A stretch of 64,000 nucleotides of DNA from Sphingobium algorifonticola (GCF_004005485.1 NZ_RZUL01000001.1:372001-436000), one strand, 5' to 3'. Shown: positions 1 through 8,060, numbered from the stretch's first letter. Notes: generated by a model not told the origin, from the sequence alone. Numbers and translations are program-made.

Positions 1-354
1 GTCCAGGCAATATCGCTTCACCCTGATCTCGGCGTGTACTGGCTGCGGCTGTTCGATTCGCGCGATCTGGACGACAGCGGCCGTCGCTGGATCGTGGTGC
101 GCTACGGCGACGGCGCGATCCTGTCCGACCGGCATATGGCGCAGGGCAGCGCAGGCGACGTCTTCAGTGCGTGGATGTTTCCGCTGCACAGCGGCAAGGC
201 GTTTGGCTGGACCGGCCGGATCGCGATTGCGTTATCCGGTCTCGCGCTCAGCCTCGTCATCATTACCGGCGTCACCATCTGGGCACGCAAGCGCCGGGCG
301 AGGGCACAGGTCGCGGGGCGGACGACGGGCCGCTGGCGCATGCTGCGCGCCTGA
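1..354 (+). CDS. PepSY-domain transmembrane protein (3' part only)
   Basis: The reading frame is open from the first base of the window, so the gene starts upstream and only its last 117 residues are seen. The fragment has a hydrophobic helix (IAIALSGLALSLVIITGVTIWA) close to the C-terminus followed by a basic tail (RKRRAR), and a preceding segment containing HSGKAFGWTGR. This layout is typical of the C-terminal end of PepSY_TM inner-membrane proteins, which are often linked to iron uptake or reductase functions. It converges on glmS with a 21-bp gap. Family assignment is moderate because most of the protein is missing. Confidence 0.55.
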   Translation, partial: VQAISLHPDLGVYWLRLFDSRDLDDSGRRWIVVRYGDGAILSDRHMAQGSAGDVFSAWMFPLHSGKAFGWTGRIAIALSGLALSLVIITGVTIWARKRRARAQVAGRTTGRWRMLRA

Positions 355-375
355 TCATCCGGGCACGCGACGCGC

Positions 376-2199
376 CTATTCCACCGTCACCGACTTCGCC
401 AGATTGCGCGGCTGATCGACATCGGTGCCCTTCAGCACCGCGACATGATAAGCGAGCAACTGCACCGGCACCGCATAGACGAGCGGCGCGATCAGCGGAT
501 GCACCTTGGGCATCTCGATCGTCGCCATGCAATTCTCGCCTGCCTGCGCGATGCCGTCCGCGTCGGAAATCAGCACCACCTTACCCCCGCGCGCCTGCAC
601 TTCGGCCATGTTGCTCACGGTCTTGTCGAACAGCGGCCCGGACGGCGCAATGACGATCACCGGGACCAGCTCGTCGATCAGCGCGATCGGCCCATGCTTC
701 ATTTCGCCCGCCGCATAGCCTTCGGCATGGATATAGCTGATTTCCTTCAGCTTCAGCGCCCCTTCCAGCGCCATCGGATAATCCGGCCCGCGCCCCAGAT
801 ACAGCACGTCCCGTGCGGGCGCGATCAGATGCGCCATGGCCTCGATTTCGCGATCATGGCCCAGCGCCTGGTTCATGGCGGCCGGCGCTTCGGACAGGTG
901 CCAGACGATCTCGGCTTCCTCCTCCGGGCTCAGGTGCCCTGCCGCCCGCGCCAGATTGGCCGCCAGCGCCGCGAGTACCGCAAGCTGGCAGGTAAACGCC
1001 TTGGTCGATGCCACGCCGATTTCCGGCCCGGCATGGGTGGGCAGCAGCAGGTCGGCCTCCCGCGCCATGGAGCTGGTCGGCACGTTCACCACCACGGCGA
1101 TGATCTGCCCCGCCGCCTTCGCATGGCGCAGCGCGGCCAGCGTATCGGCCGTCTCGCCCGACTGGCTGATGAACAGCGCGAGGCCACCCTTTTCCAGCAC
1201 CGGATCGCGATAGCGGAACTCGCTCGCCACATCGATGTCCACGGGCACCCGTGCGAACTTCTCGAACCAGTATTTCGCGACCAGCCCGGCGTAGAAACTG
1301 GTGCCGCAGGCGACGATGGTGATGCGCTTCACCTGTCCCAGGTCGAAATCCATGTCGGGCAGCGCCACCTGATTTTCCATGCGCCGCAGATAGGATCGTA
1401 GCGTCTGCGCCACGACCACCGGCTGCTCGAAGATTTCCTTCTGCATGAAATGGCGATGATTGCCCTTGTCGATCAGCGCGCCGGACACGCCGGAAAGGGT
1501 TACGGCGCGCGCGACGGGCTGGTTGTCCTTGTCAAAAATCTCCGCGCCCTCGCGGGTGATGACGACCCAGTCGCCTTCCTCCAGATAGGCGATTTTCTGC
1601 GTCAGCGGTGCCAGCGCCAGCGCGTCGGACCCCAGATAGGTCTCGCCGTCCCCATAGCCGACCACCAGCGGCGATCCCAGCCGCGCGCCGATCAGAAGGT
1701 CGGGATGGCTGCGGAACAGGATCGCCAGGGCAAACGCGCCATGCAGTTGCGGCAGCACCTGCGCCACTGCGTCTTTCGGGGACAGGCCCTGTTCGATCTT
1801 CTCGCTCACCAGATGCGCGACGACTTCGGTGTCGGTCTCGCTGTCGAAATGCCGTCCGCGCGCGACCAGCGCATCACGCAGCGGCTTGAAGTTCTCGATG
1901 ATGCCGTTGTGGACCAGTGCGACTTCGCTGGTAGCGTGGGGATGGGCGTTGCTCGTCGTCGGCGCGCCATGCGTCGCCCAGCGGGTATGGGCGATGCCGG
2001 TCACGCCGGGCAGCGGCTCGTCCCGCAACTCGCGCACCAGATTGACCAGCTTCCCCTCGGCCCGCCGCCGCTCGATCGCGCCATCATGAACGGTGGCGAC
2101 GCCCGCGCTGTCATAGCCGCGATATTCCAGCCGCTTCAGCCCGTCGACCAGCCGCTCGGCAACGTCTCCCGCTCCGACGATACCAATAATGCCACACAT
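376..2199 (-). CDS. glmS: Glutamine--fructose-6-phosphate aminotransferase (isomerizing)
   Basis: Makes glucosamine-6-phosphate from fructose-6-phosphate and glutamine, the entry step to UDP-GlcNAc for peptidoglycan and lipid A. The start at MCGIIGIVG is chosen because Cys2 must become the N-terminal nucleophile of the glutaminase domain; the frame stays open 32 codons further upstream but that extension is not family-like. The 607-residue length is normal. An N-terminal class-II glutaminase (HTRWATHG, HNGIIEN) is followed by two SIS sugar-isomerase domains (SQSGETADT; STKAFTCQ) and the C-terminal PRNLAKSVTVE that ends the family. It is the last gene of a minus-strand series glmU - antitoxin-like genes - vapC - glmS, with 16 bp between vapC and glmS, so it may be partly co-transcribed with the toxin-antitoxin genes. 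Confidence 0.98.
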   Translation of the reverse strand: MCGIIGIVGAGDVAERLVDGLKRLEYRGYDSAGVATVHDGAIERRRAEGKLVNLVRELRDEPLPGVTGIAHTRWATHGAPTTSNAHPHATSEVALVHNGIIENFKPLRDALVARGRHFDSETDTEVVAHLVSEKIEQGLSPKDAVAQVLPQLHGAFALAILFRSHPDLLIGARLGSPLVVGYGDGETYLGSDALALAPLTQKIAYLEEGDWVVITREGAEIFDKDNQPVARAVTLSGVSGALIDKGNHRHFMQKEIFEQPVVVAQTLRSYLRRMENQVALPDMDFDLGQVKRITIVACGTSFYAGLVAKYWFEKFARVPVDIDVASEFRYRDPVLEKGGLALFISQSGETADTLAALRHAKAAGQIIAVVVNVPTSSMAREADLLLPTHAGPEIGVASTKAFTCQLAVLAALAANLARAAGHLSPEEEAEIVWHLSEAPAAMNQALGHDREIEAMAHLIAPARDVLYLGRGPDYPMALEGALKLKEISYIHAEGYAAGEMKHGPIALIDELVPVIVIAPSGPLFDKTVSNMAEVQARGGKVVLISDADGIAQAGENCMATIEMPKVHPLIAPLVYAVPVQLLAYHVAVLKGTDVDQPRNLAKSVTVE

Positions 2200-2215
2200 G
2201 CCTGGGGGGAGCCTT

Positions 2216-2581
2216 TCAGAGTTGGTAGGGAACGCGGATACCCGGCATGTTCGCCGGAAAATCCCTGGTGTTGCGGGTGATGAGGATAGCGCCATTCACC
2301 TGCGCCGTCGCGAGGATATAGGCATCCAGCAACTTCATCTTGGTCCGGTGCCTGATGTCCGCTGCCGTCCTGCCGATGTGGCTGTCGATCTCGACGATCT
2401 CGAATGGGGTTATGAGGTGCTCCACGACATCCCGCTGCTCCAGCGGCTCGCCAGCCAGCACTTCGGTCCATACGACCCTGCTGATCCGATGCCGTTTGTA
2501 TCGCGACAACTCGGCAATTGCCTGGGGCTTGTCTTTCAGCCAGTCGATCAGGATATTGGTGTCGAAGAACGGGTCGGACAC
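2216..2581 (-). CDS. vapC: PIN-domain ribonuclease toxin (VapC family)
   Basis: A 121-residue PIN-domain protein, predicted to be an Mg-dependent RNase toxin of a type II toxin-antitoxin system. The acidic active-site set is visible: Asp7 in FFDTNIL, Glu40 in VVWTEVL, Asp86 in KLLDAYI, and Asp107 in ITRNTRDF. The start is a GTG at 2581, three bases after the stop of the RHH antitoxin gene, so translation is probably coupled. It sits between the two amino-sugar genes glmU and glmS. The function is inferred from the fold and gene pairing; targets cannot be read from sequence. Confidence 0.9.
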   Translation of the reverse strand: MSDPFFDTNILIDWLKDKPQAIAELSRYKRHRISRVVWTEVLAGEPLEQRDVVEHLITPFEIVEIDSHIGRTAADIRHRTKMKLLDAYILATAQVNGAILITRNTRDFPANMPGIRVPYQL

Positions 2582-2584
2582 AAT

Positions 2585-2830
2585 TCAGATTTCGTCATAG
2601 GGTGTGCGATCTTCCCGCATGGCCCGCTGATACTCGACTCCATCGCCGATATCGTCGCGTCCCTTCCAGTAACCGGCCCCCCGTGCAATCCAGTCGTTGT
2701 TGTTCGCGTTGCTCACCAGATACAGCTTCACCGCCTCGCGAATAGCCGCCGCCCGCGAACGCTTCGACCTGGCGGCGAGAGCATCCAGCTTCTCGATATC
2801 TTCCTGGGGTATGTCGGTGAGGATTCTCAT
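2585..2830 (-). CDS. Ribbon-helix-helix antitoxin (CopG/VapB-like)
   Basis: An 81-residue protein with an N-terminal ribbon-helix-helix segment (MRILTDIPQEDIEKLDALA, then SRAAAIREAVKLYL) that should dimerise and bind the operator, and a C-terminal acidic tail that likely wraps the PIN toxin. The start ATG at 2830 overlaps the TGA of the preceding 46-codon gene (ATGA); a start ten codons further upstream is possible but not homologous in sequence. Three bases separate it from vapC. Predicted to neutralise VapC and autoregulate the module through the paired palindromes at 2975-2995. Confidence 0.85.
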   Translation of the reverse strand: MRILTDIPQEDIEKLDALAARSKRSRAAAIREAVKLYLVSNANNNDWIARGAGYWKGRDDIGDGVEYQRAMREDRTPYDEI

Positions 2831-2967
2831 TTCGCAGCACTCATTCTGGCCCGATACCAAACGACAATCTCACGCAGCAGCGCCGCACGCGACTTGCCCT
2901 GCTTGGCGGCACGCTGGTCGAGCCACTGAATATCCTCATCAGGCAGATCAGCAAGAATGCGTGTCAT
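2827..2967 (-). CDS. Second, very short ribbon-helix-helix protein upstream of the antitoxin
   Basis: A 46-codon gene whose product begins MTRILADLPDEDIQWLDQRA and continues with KSRAALLREIVVWYRARM. It aligns almost end to end with the N-terminal RHH part of the next gene (RIL-D-P-EDI--LD, SRAA--RE) but lacks the C-terminal toxin-binding tail. Its stop overlaps the next start (ATGA), so the two are translationally coupled. It looks like a tandem duplicate reduced to the DNA-binding half. It could serve as an extra repressor subunit, or be the original antitoxin of a lost toxin. The reading frame is intact; function is inferred. Confidence 0.7.
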   Translation of the reverse strand: MTRILADLPDEDIQWLDQRAAKQGKSRAALLREIVVWYRARMSAAK

Positions 2968-2974
2968 GCCACAA

Positions 2975-2995
2975 TGATATCACATCATGATATCA
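2975..2995. promoter_or_regulatory. Probable toxin-antitoxin operator: two TGATATCA palindromes
   Basis: Two perfect 8-bp palindromes TGATATCA at 2975-2982 and 2988-2995, centres 13 bp apart, lie between the glmU stop (2998) and the first RHH gene start (2967). Paired palindromes beside an RHH gene are the usual autoregulatory operator arrangement. Binding is inferred. Confidence 0.7.
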
Positions 2996-2997
2996 TG

Positions 2998-4344
2998 TCA
3001 AGACCGCCCCGCCTTCCGCTCCGCCATCTTCGCGCGAAACCGCTTTGCCCAGCCGGGTAACGCCTCTTGCTTGCCCCGCGCCAGCGCCAGCGCATCGGCC
3101 TCCACATCGCGCGTCACCACCGATCCCGCCCCCACGATCGCGCCATCGCCGATCGTCACCGGCGCCACCAGCGCGCTGTTGGAGCCGATGAACGCTCCCG
3201 CGCCGATCTCCGTGCGATATTTCAGGAACCCGTCATAGTTGCAGGTGATCGTGCCCGCGCCGATGTTCGCGCCCGCGCCCACGCTGGCGTCGCCGATGTA
3301 GGACAGGTGATTGGCCTTCGCGCCCTCGCCCAGGGTCGCCTTCTTGATCTCCACGAAATTGCCGACCTTGGCCTTCATCCCGATATCCGCGCCGGGCCGC
3401 AGCCGCGCATAGGGGCCGATTTCCGCGCCCTTGCGCACCACCGCGCCCTCCAGATGCGAAAAGGCGTGAATCACCACATCCTCCTCCACCACCACGCCAA
3501 GGCCGAAGACGACATGCGGTTCCACCGTCACGTCGCGCGCCAGCACCGTGTCGTGCGAAAAGAACACCGTCTCCGGCGCCACCAGCGTCACCCCGTCGCG
3601 CATCGCCGCCGTCCGCCGCTGCGCCTGCCACGCCGCCTCCACCCCCGCCAGCTCGGCGCGGCTGTTCACGCCTGCCACTTCCAGCGGATCGGTCTCCACC
3701 ACGGCGCTTTTCTGCCCCGGCAGCATGACGATATCGGGCAGATAATATTCCCCCGCCGCATTGTCGTTGCCGATCTGGTCGAGCAGGACGAACAGGTCGG
3801 TGGACCGCACCGCCATCAGCCCGCTGTTGCACAATGTCACGGCGCGCTCCGCCTCGCTTGCGTCCTTATATTCGACCATCTTCTCGATGATCCCCTGCCC
3901 GTCGGCGATGATGCGGCCATAAGCCGCCGGATCGTCCGGGCGGAAGCCCAGCACCACTGCGCGCGGATCATCGCCCCGGTTCAGGCGATCGAGCAACGCC
4001 TTCATCGTCGCGGCGCTCACCAGCGGCACGTCGCCATAGAGGATCAAAACATCGCCCACGAATCCCGCCAGCGCATCATGCGCCTGCGCGACGGCATGGC
4101 CTGTGCCAAGCTGCTGCGCCTGCACGGCTATCGCAACACCCCGGCCGGCCACCGCCGCCTCGACCTGCTCGCGGCCCGCGCCGACCACGACCACCTGCCG
4201 CTCCGGCCCCAATTCCGCCAGGCTGGCGATCAGGTGCAGCAGCATCGGCCGACCCGCAATCGGGTGCAGCACCTTGTGCAGCTTGGATTGCATACGCGTC
4301 CCCTGCCCTGCGGCAAGGATGATGGCGGCAACGGGGCGTGTCAC
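2998..4344 (-). CDS. glmU: Bifunctional UDP-GlcNAc pyrophosphorylase / glucosamine-1-phosphate acetyltransferase
   Basis: Catalyses the last two steps to UDP-GlcNAc. The N-terminal uridylyltransferase domain carries the nucleotide-binding motif LAAGQGTRMQSKLHKVLHPIAG (residues about 10-31) and the metal/sugar residues around YGDVPL; the C-terminal left-handed beta-helix acetyltransferase has hexapeptide repeats (about 250-430) with KVGNFVEIKK, NHLSYIGDA, and GAGTITCNYDG typical of GlmU. The 448-residue length is normal. Transcribed on the minus strand, with the toxin-antitoxin operator abutting its stop codon and glmS beyond the toxin genes. The start gives MTRPVAAIILAAG, placing the motif at the usual distance. 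Confidence 0.97.
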   Translation of the reverse strand: MTRPVAAIILAAGQGTRMQSKLHKVLHPIAGRPMLLHLIASLAELGPERQVVVVGAGREQVEAAVAGRGVAIAVQAQQLGTGHAVAQAHDALAGFVGDVLILYGDVPLVSAATMKALLDRLNRGDDPRAVVLGFRPDDPAAYGRIIADGQGIIEKMVEYKDASEAERAVTLCNSGLMAVRSTDLFVLLDQIGNDNAAGEYYLPDIVMLPGQKSAVVETDPLEVAGVNSRAELAGVEAAWQAQRRTAAMRDGVTLVAPETVFFSHDTVLARDVTVEPHVVFGLGVVVEEDVVIHAFSHLEGAVVRKGAEIGPYARLRPGADIGMKAKVGNFVEIKKATLGEGAKANHLSYIGDASVGAGANIGAGTITCNYDGFLKYRTEIGAGAFIGSNSALVAPVTIGDGAIVGAGSVVTRDVEADALALARGKQEALPGWAKRFRAKMAERKAGRS

Positions 4345-4432
4345 GATCGGGGGATGTCCTGCGCTGTTTACGGCTCACCCTCTGCCATGTTTGGCTTGCA
4401 TTAGCCACTGCGCAGCAGGCATGGCGGCGGGG

Positions 4433-5116
4433 ATGGCAGACATTCCTTTCGATATTATTGGCTTCGATCTCGACGGCACGTTGATCGACACCAGCGGCGA
4501 TCTGGCGGCGGCGGTCAATCATGCGATCACCGCCATCGGCCGCCCTGCCTATCCCGCCGATGCGATCCGGCCTTTCGTCGGAAAGGGCGCACGGATCATG
4601 CTGGAACGGGCGCTCGCCGCATCGGGCGATTGCACCGCAGAGCTGGTGGAGGATCGCCTGCCGGTGCTGCTCGATTATTATCAGCAGAACCTCGCCATCC
4701 ACAGCCTGCCTTATCCCGGCTGCGTCGCCGCACTAGATGCGCTTGCGGCACGCGGCCTGCGCCTTGCGATCTGCACCAACAAGGCGGAGCGGTTTGCCGT
4801 TCCGCTGATGCAGCAACTGGGCCTCGCCGATCGCTTCGCCAGCATCATCGGCGGCGACACGGTGGGCAGCGCCAAGCCCGATCCCGCGCCGATCCGCGCG
4901 ATGATCGCCCGCGCGGGCGGCGCCAACATGAAAAACCCCCGCTGCCTTTTCGTCGGCGACACGATCAACGACATCGCCGGCGCGCGCAACGCCGGCATCG
5001 CCAGCATCGCCGTCAGCTTCGGTTTTCTGGAAGGCGCAGTGGATAGTCTGGGCGCGGACGCCGTGATCGATCATTTCGACGATCTGCTGCCCACGCTCGA
5101 ACGCTGGCCGTCATGA
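4433..5116 (+). CDS. gph: Phosphoglycolate phosphatase (HAD family)
   Basis: Predicted to hydrolyse 2-phosphoglycolate arising from DNA repair. HAD motif I is FDLDGTLID close to the N-terminus (nucleophile Asp), motif II is ICTNKAE, the motif III lysine is in AKPDPAP, and motif IV is FVGDTINDIAGARNAG. About 227 residues, normal for Gph. The start is uncertain: ATG at 4433 gives MADIPFDIIGFDLDGT and ATG at 4421 adds four residues; neither has a strong ribosome site. Divergent from glmU and overlapping the next gene by 4 bp (ATGA), suggesting coupled expression with the crotonase. Confidence 0.9.
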   Translation: MADIPFDIIGFDLDGTLIDTSGDLAAAVNHAITAIGRPAYPADAIRPFVGKGARIMLERALAASGDCTAELVEDRLPVLLDYYQQNLAIHSLPYPGCVAALDALAARGLRLAICTNKAERFAVPLMQQLGLADRFASIIGGDTVGSAKPDPAPIRAMIARAGGANMKNPRCLFVGDTINDIAGARNAGIASIAVSFGFLEGAVDSLGADAVIDHFDDLLPTLERWPS

Positions 5117-5865
5117 CCCTGCGCCTCGAAAGCGACGGCCCGGTCGCCACCCTGCTGATCGATCGCGCGGACAAGCGCAACGCGATGACGCAGGCGATGT
5201 GGGCGGCACTGCCCGCGCTGGTGGATCAGGCGATGACCGATGAACGCATCGCCGTGCTCATCCTCGCCTCAGCCACCCCCGGCCTGTTCTGTGCCGGGGC
5301 GGACATCGGCGAGTTTGCGGAAAGCAGCGGTGATGCGGACTGGCGCGTCGCCAATCAGGCGGCGATTCGCGCCGCCCATGCCGCCCTTGCCCATGCGCCA
5401 AAGCCGGTGATCGCGGCGATCGACGGCGATGGCATCGGCGGCGGCTGCGGCCTCGCCATGGCCTGCGACATCCGCATCGCCGCCCCCGCCGCACGGCTCG
5501 GCATCACGCCTGCCAAGCTCGGCATCGTCTACAGCCTGTTCGATACGAAACTGCTGGTCGATCTCGTCGGGCCGGGTCAGGCGAAACGCCTGCTGTTCAC
5601 CGGCATGCTGATCGATGCGGAGGAGGCGCTGCGCATCGGCCTGATCGACGAGCGGGCGGACGATCCCCGCGCCCGCGCTATCTCGCTTGCCCATGGCATC
5701 GCCGCCAATGCACAGCATTCCGTGCGCGCGACCAAGGCGATCGTCCGCAAGATCCTGGACGGCCAGAGCGATGACGACGCCGAAACCCTTGCCCTTTTCC
5801 GAGACGCCTTCACCCGCGCGGAGTTCGCCGCCCGCGTCGCCGCCTTCGCTCAGCGCAAAACATAG
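5113..5865 (+). CDS. Crotonase (enoyl-CoA hydratase/isomerase) family protein lacking both catalytic glutamates
   Basis: A 250-residue crotonase-fold protein with the CoA-binding and oxyanion-hole elements FCAGADIGEF (59-68) and GDGIGGGCGLAMACD (105-119). In true enoyl-CoA hydratases the GGGCELAM motif and the PE-LG motif each supply a catalytic Glu. Here these positions are Gly113 (GGGCGLAM) and Ala134 (ITPAKLGI). It is therefore unlikely to hydrate enoyl-CoA by the standard mechanism. It may be another crotonase activity or a CoA-binding relic. The start ATG overlaps the gph stop. Family is certain, reaction unknown. Confidence 0.85.
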   Translation: MTLRLESDGPVATLLIDRADKRNAMTQAMWAALPALVDQAMTDERIAVLILASATPGLFCAGADIGEFAESSGDADWRVANQAAIRAAHAALAHAPKPVIAAIDGDGIGGGCGLAMACDIRIAAPAARLGITPAKLGIVYSLFDTKLLVDLVGPGQAKRLLFTGMLIDAEEALRIGLIDERADDPRARAISLAHGIAANAQHSVRATKAIVRKILDGQSDDDAETLALFRDAFTRAEFAARVAAFAQRKT

Positions 5866-6026
5866 CGCACCAGCGCCGCCAGTCCCTCGGCCGACAGCGG
5901 AAGCAGCAGCAGCGCCAGCATGACCCCCAGCACGATCCGGCTCACCGCCGCTTCATGGCGAAAGGCGGGCGGGGGCGGCTCCGCAGGCGGCGGACCGGTG
6001 AAATATCCATGCTCGTCGATAAACAT
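5850..6026 (-). CDS. Small single-pass membrane protein, unknown function
   Basis: A 58-codon minus-strand gene. The product starts MFIDEHGYFTGPPPAEPPPP, a proline-rich cytoplasmic-looking segment, and ends in one hydrophobic helix (RIVLGVMLALLLLPLSAEGLAALVRYVLR). An AAAGG ribosome site lies 8 bp before the ATG. Its 3' end overlaps the convergent crotonase gene by 16 bp. The good ribosome site and amphipathic layout argue for a real gene; no function can be assigned. Confidence 0.6.
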   Translation of the reverse strand: MFIDEHGYFTGPPPAEPPPPAFRHEAAVSRIVLGVMLALLLLPLSAEGLAALVRYVLR

Positions 6027-6362
6027 GGTGGCTGCCTTTCAAACTTTTCCCGCGCGAAAAGAGAATCAATAAAGATCGTCGTCATTCCTGCCCTTCGACA
6101 AGCTCAGGATAAACTTCAGCCAAAGGCTGAAGGCGGGAACCCATATTGCCATTCGCACCTTAGCAATGTGTCGTGAGATGGGTCCCCGCCTTCGCGGGGA
6201 TGACGGACAAATATATGGCTTTGTACATTTCGTAGAAGTCTCGCGCAAGCTGGGGAACATCACGCCTCGGCAAACCCCGATTGCAACTCCCCCGCATGTC
6301 CCGCGTTTGCATGACAGAATAGTGCGCTATACCGCCACAACAGCCCCGTCAGGAGACTCCCC
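6027..6362. other. Intergenic region with REP-like repeats
   Basis: No gene seen. It holds REP-like sequences at 6081-6206, including CCTTCGACAAGCTCAGG-type and CCCCGCCTTCGCGGGGA-type inverted repeats, and ends with the ribosome site AGGAGA of the superoxide dismutase gene. Confidence 0.7.
6081..6206. repeat. REP-like inverted repeat pair
   Basis: Contains CCTTCGACAAGCTCAGG near the left end and the hairpin CCCCGCCTTCGCGGGG at the right end, with an internal TTCAGCCAAAGGCTGAA hairpin. Related copies occur elsewhere in the window. Confidence 0.7.
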
Positions 6363-6908
6363 ATGACTCGCCTCCACCCCCGCCTCGCTTTCGCCACTGC
6401 TCTCGTCGCCCTCGCCGCCCTGCCCGCCTGCACGACGATGGGTGAAAGCGCCGCCGCCCCCTCGGCCAGTGCCGCCCTGCGGGGCGCTGACGGCACCGCG
6501 CACGGCACGGCGCGCATCGAACAGACGACCAGCGGGCTGACCGTCACGCTCTCGGCAATCGCCGTGCCGCCGGGTATCCACGCCGTCCACGTCCACACCA
6601 CCGGCACCTGCACCGCGCCCGATTTCGCCAGCGCGGGCGGCCACTGGAACCCGATGGGCAGGCAGCATGGCATGGACAATCCCAATGGCAGCCATATGGG
6701 CGACATGCCCAACATGACCGTGGGCGCGGATGGCACGGGGACGCTCGTCTACACGATCGCCGGCGGCACCCTCACCGATGGCGCCAACCCGCTGTTCGAT
6801 GCCGACGGCGCGGCGATCGTCATCCATGCCAAGGCGGATGACAATGTGAGCGACCCGGCGGGCAACGCAGGCGGCCGCATCGCCTGCGGCGTGCTCGCGA
6901 AGGGTTAG
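6363..6908 (+). CDS. sodC: Cu/Zn superoxide dismutase, periplasmic lipoprotein
   Basis: Dismutates superoxide in the periplasm. The N-terminus is a lipoprotein signal ending LPAC with Cys23 as the lipidation site. Metal ligands are visible in family order: His76 and His78 (HAVHVH), the bridging His94 (GGHWNP), His102, His111 and Asp114 (GSHMGD), and His155 (VIHAKADD). Cys83 and Cys175 (GGRIACG) can form the conserved disulphide. 181 residues. An AGGAGA ribosome site precedes the ATG. A monocistronic gene followed by a perfect inverted repeat. Confidence 0.95.
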   Translation: MTRLHPRLAFATALVALAALPACTTMGESAAAPSASAALRGADGTAHGTARIEQTTSGLTVTLSAIAVPPGIHAVHVHTTGTCTAPDFASAGGHWNPMGRQHGMDNPNGSHMGDMPNMTVGADGTGTLVYTIAGGTLTDGANPLFDADGAAIVIHAKADDNVSDPAGNAGGRIACGVLAKG

Positions 6909-6915
6909 GCTTCTG

Positions 6916-7000
6916 GCTGTTCCCCGGCGAAAGCCGGGGTCCAGGGCGGCAAGGATTGCACGTCGTCATGCTGGGCAGCGGCTTTCGCCGGGGAACAGCC
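6916..7000. repeat. REP pair: perfect 21-bp inverted repeat
   Basis: Arms at 6916-6936 and 6980-7000 are exact reverse complements (GGCTGTTCCCCGGCGAAAGC core). It lies 7 bp after the sodC stop and may also stabilise or end that transcript. Confidence 0.85.
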
Positions 7001-7110
7001 AATATTCCGACGGCACAGCAAACCCGCACACCAGCACCATCCCGCAAACATTGCTGGAACATTGCTCGAACGATTTGAAGGTTAATTCGACGGACGGCGC
7101 CCGGTTTTCC

Positions 7111-7140
7111 TTGAATATGCCTGCACGTCCACGATATTAT
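7111..7140 (+). promoter_or_regulatory. Probable sigma-70 type promoter of the Bax-inhibitor gene
   Basis: TTGAAT at 7111-7116 and TATTAT at 7135-7140 with an 18-bp spacer, 48 bp before the start codon at 7189. Prediction from sequence only. Confidence 0.5.
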
Positions 7141-7188
7141 AGCGGTATGGCGGTACAAGCATGTGCCGCCGCAAAGGAGACGATTACA

Positions 7189-7944
7189 ATGGCTAACTGG
7201 TCTGACCCCCGGACGCCGGACACCGGCTTTCGCACGGGCTTCGGCGCAGGCGCGGAGACGCGCGGCGCTGCGTTCGACGCGGGGCTGCGGTCCTATATGC
7301 TGTCCGTTTACAATTACATGGCGAGTGGCGTCCTCCTGACGGGTCTCGTCGCGATGCTGTTTTCCTGGGGTGGCGCAAGCTCCCCGGCTGCCCAGATCAT
7401 GATGGGTCCGGGCATCCTGAAATATGTCATCATGTTCTCGCCTCTGGTGTTCGTGATGGTGTTGAGCTTCGGCATCAACAAGCTGTCGACCACGGCGGCG
7501 CAGGCGCTGTTCTGGGTCTATGCCGCGGTGATGGGCCTGTCGCTCTCGACGATCTTCCTGGTCTATACCGGCGCGTCGATCGCGACGACCTTCTTCGCCA
7601 CGGCCGCGGCCTTCCTGGGGCTGAGCCTCTGGGGCTACACCACGAAGAAGGATCTGTCGGGCTTCGGCACGTTCCTCATCATGGGCGTGATCGGCCTGAT
7701 CGTGGCATCGCTCATCAACATCTTCCTGCGCTCGCCGGTCATGGACCTGGCGATCAGCGCGGTCGGTGTGCTGCTGTTCGCGGGCCTCACGGCCTATGAC
7801 ACGCAGAAGATCAAGAGCATGTACGCCTATGTCGCGGGTACGGAGTTCATGGGCAAGTCGGTAGTGATGGGCGCGCTGACGCTCTACCTCGACTTCATCA
7901 ACATGTTCCTGTTCCTCCTCCGCTTCCTGGGCAACCGCGAATAA
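7189..7944 (+). CDS. Bax inhibitor-1 (BI-1/YccA) family membrane protein
   Basis: A 251-residue integral membrane protein with about seven hydrophobic segments (for example VLLTGLVAMLFSW, YVIMFSPLVFVMVLSFG, FLIMGVIGLIVASLINIFL, LAISAVGVLLFAGLTAYDTQ). The C-terminal AYDTQKIK with TAYDT and LYLDFINMF is the TMBIM/BI-1 signature. These proteins are linked to Ca/H leak and to FtsH protease control; the exact role here is unknown. Start ATG 7189 has an AAAGGAGA ribosome site 8 bp upstream; the frame is open further upstream but without such a site. A strong terminator follows. Confidence 0.92.
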   Translation: MANWSDPRTPDTGFRTGFGAGAETRGAAFDAGLRSYMLSVYNYMASGVLLTGLVAMLFSWGGASSPAAQIMMGPGILKYVIMFSPLVFVMVLSFGINKLSTTAAQALFWVYAAVMGLSLSTIFLVYTGASIATTFFATAAAFLGLSLWGYTTKKDLSGFGTFLIMGVIGLIVASLINIFLRSPVMDLAISAVGVLLFAGLTAYDTQKIKSMYAYVAGTEFMGKSVVMGALTLYLDFINMFLFLLRFLGNRE

Positions 7945-7973
7945 TCGCAGCCCGAAAAGCGAACAAAAACGCG

Positions 7974-8005
7974 AAGGCCCGGCGGAGCAATCCGCCGGGC
8001 CTTTT
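7974..8005 (+). terminator. Intrinsic terminator after the Bax-inhibitor gene
   Basis: Stem GGCCCGGCGGA / TCCGCCGGGCC with a GCAA loop, followed by TTTT. Confidence 0.85.
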
Positions 8006-8017
8006 CGTGTGCGCCAA

Positions 8018-8060
8018 CCCCCTCTCCCCTTCAGGGGAGAGGGCCGGGGAGAGGGGGCTG
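8018..8060. repeat. REP-like repeat (CCCTCTCCCCTTCAGGGGAGAGGG)
   Basis: Hairpin of the CTCTCC-type family; a further CTCTCCGACTTTCGAGGGAGAG hairpin lies at 8132-8153 just beyond the racemase stop. Confidence 0.7.

Noticed and set aside
3067..4404. A 445-codon plus-strand frame opposite glmU
   Set aside because: His/Arg-rich shadow of the conserved glmU gene; no ribosome site or family motifs.
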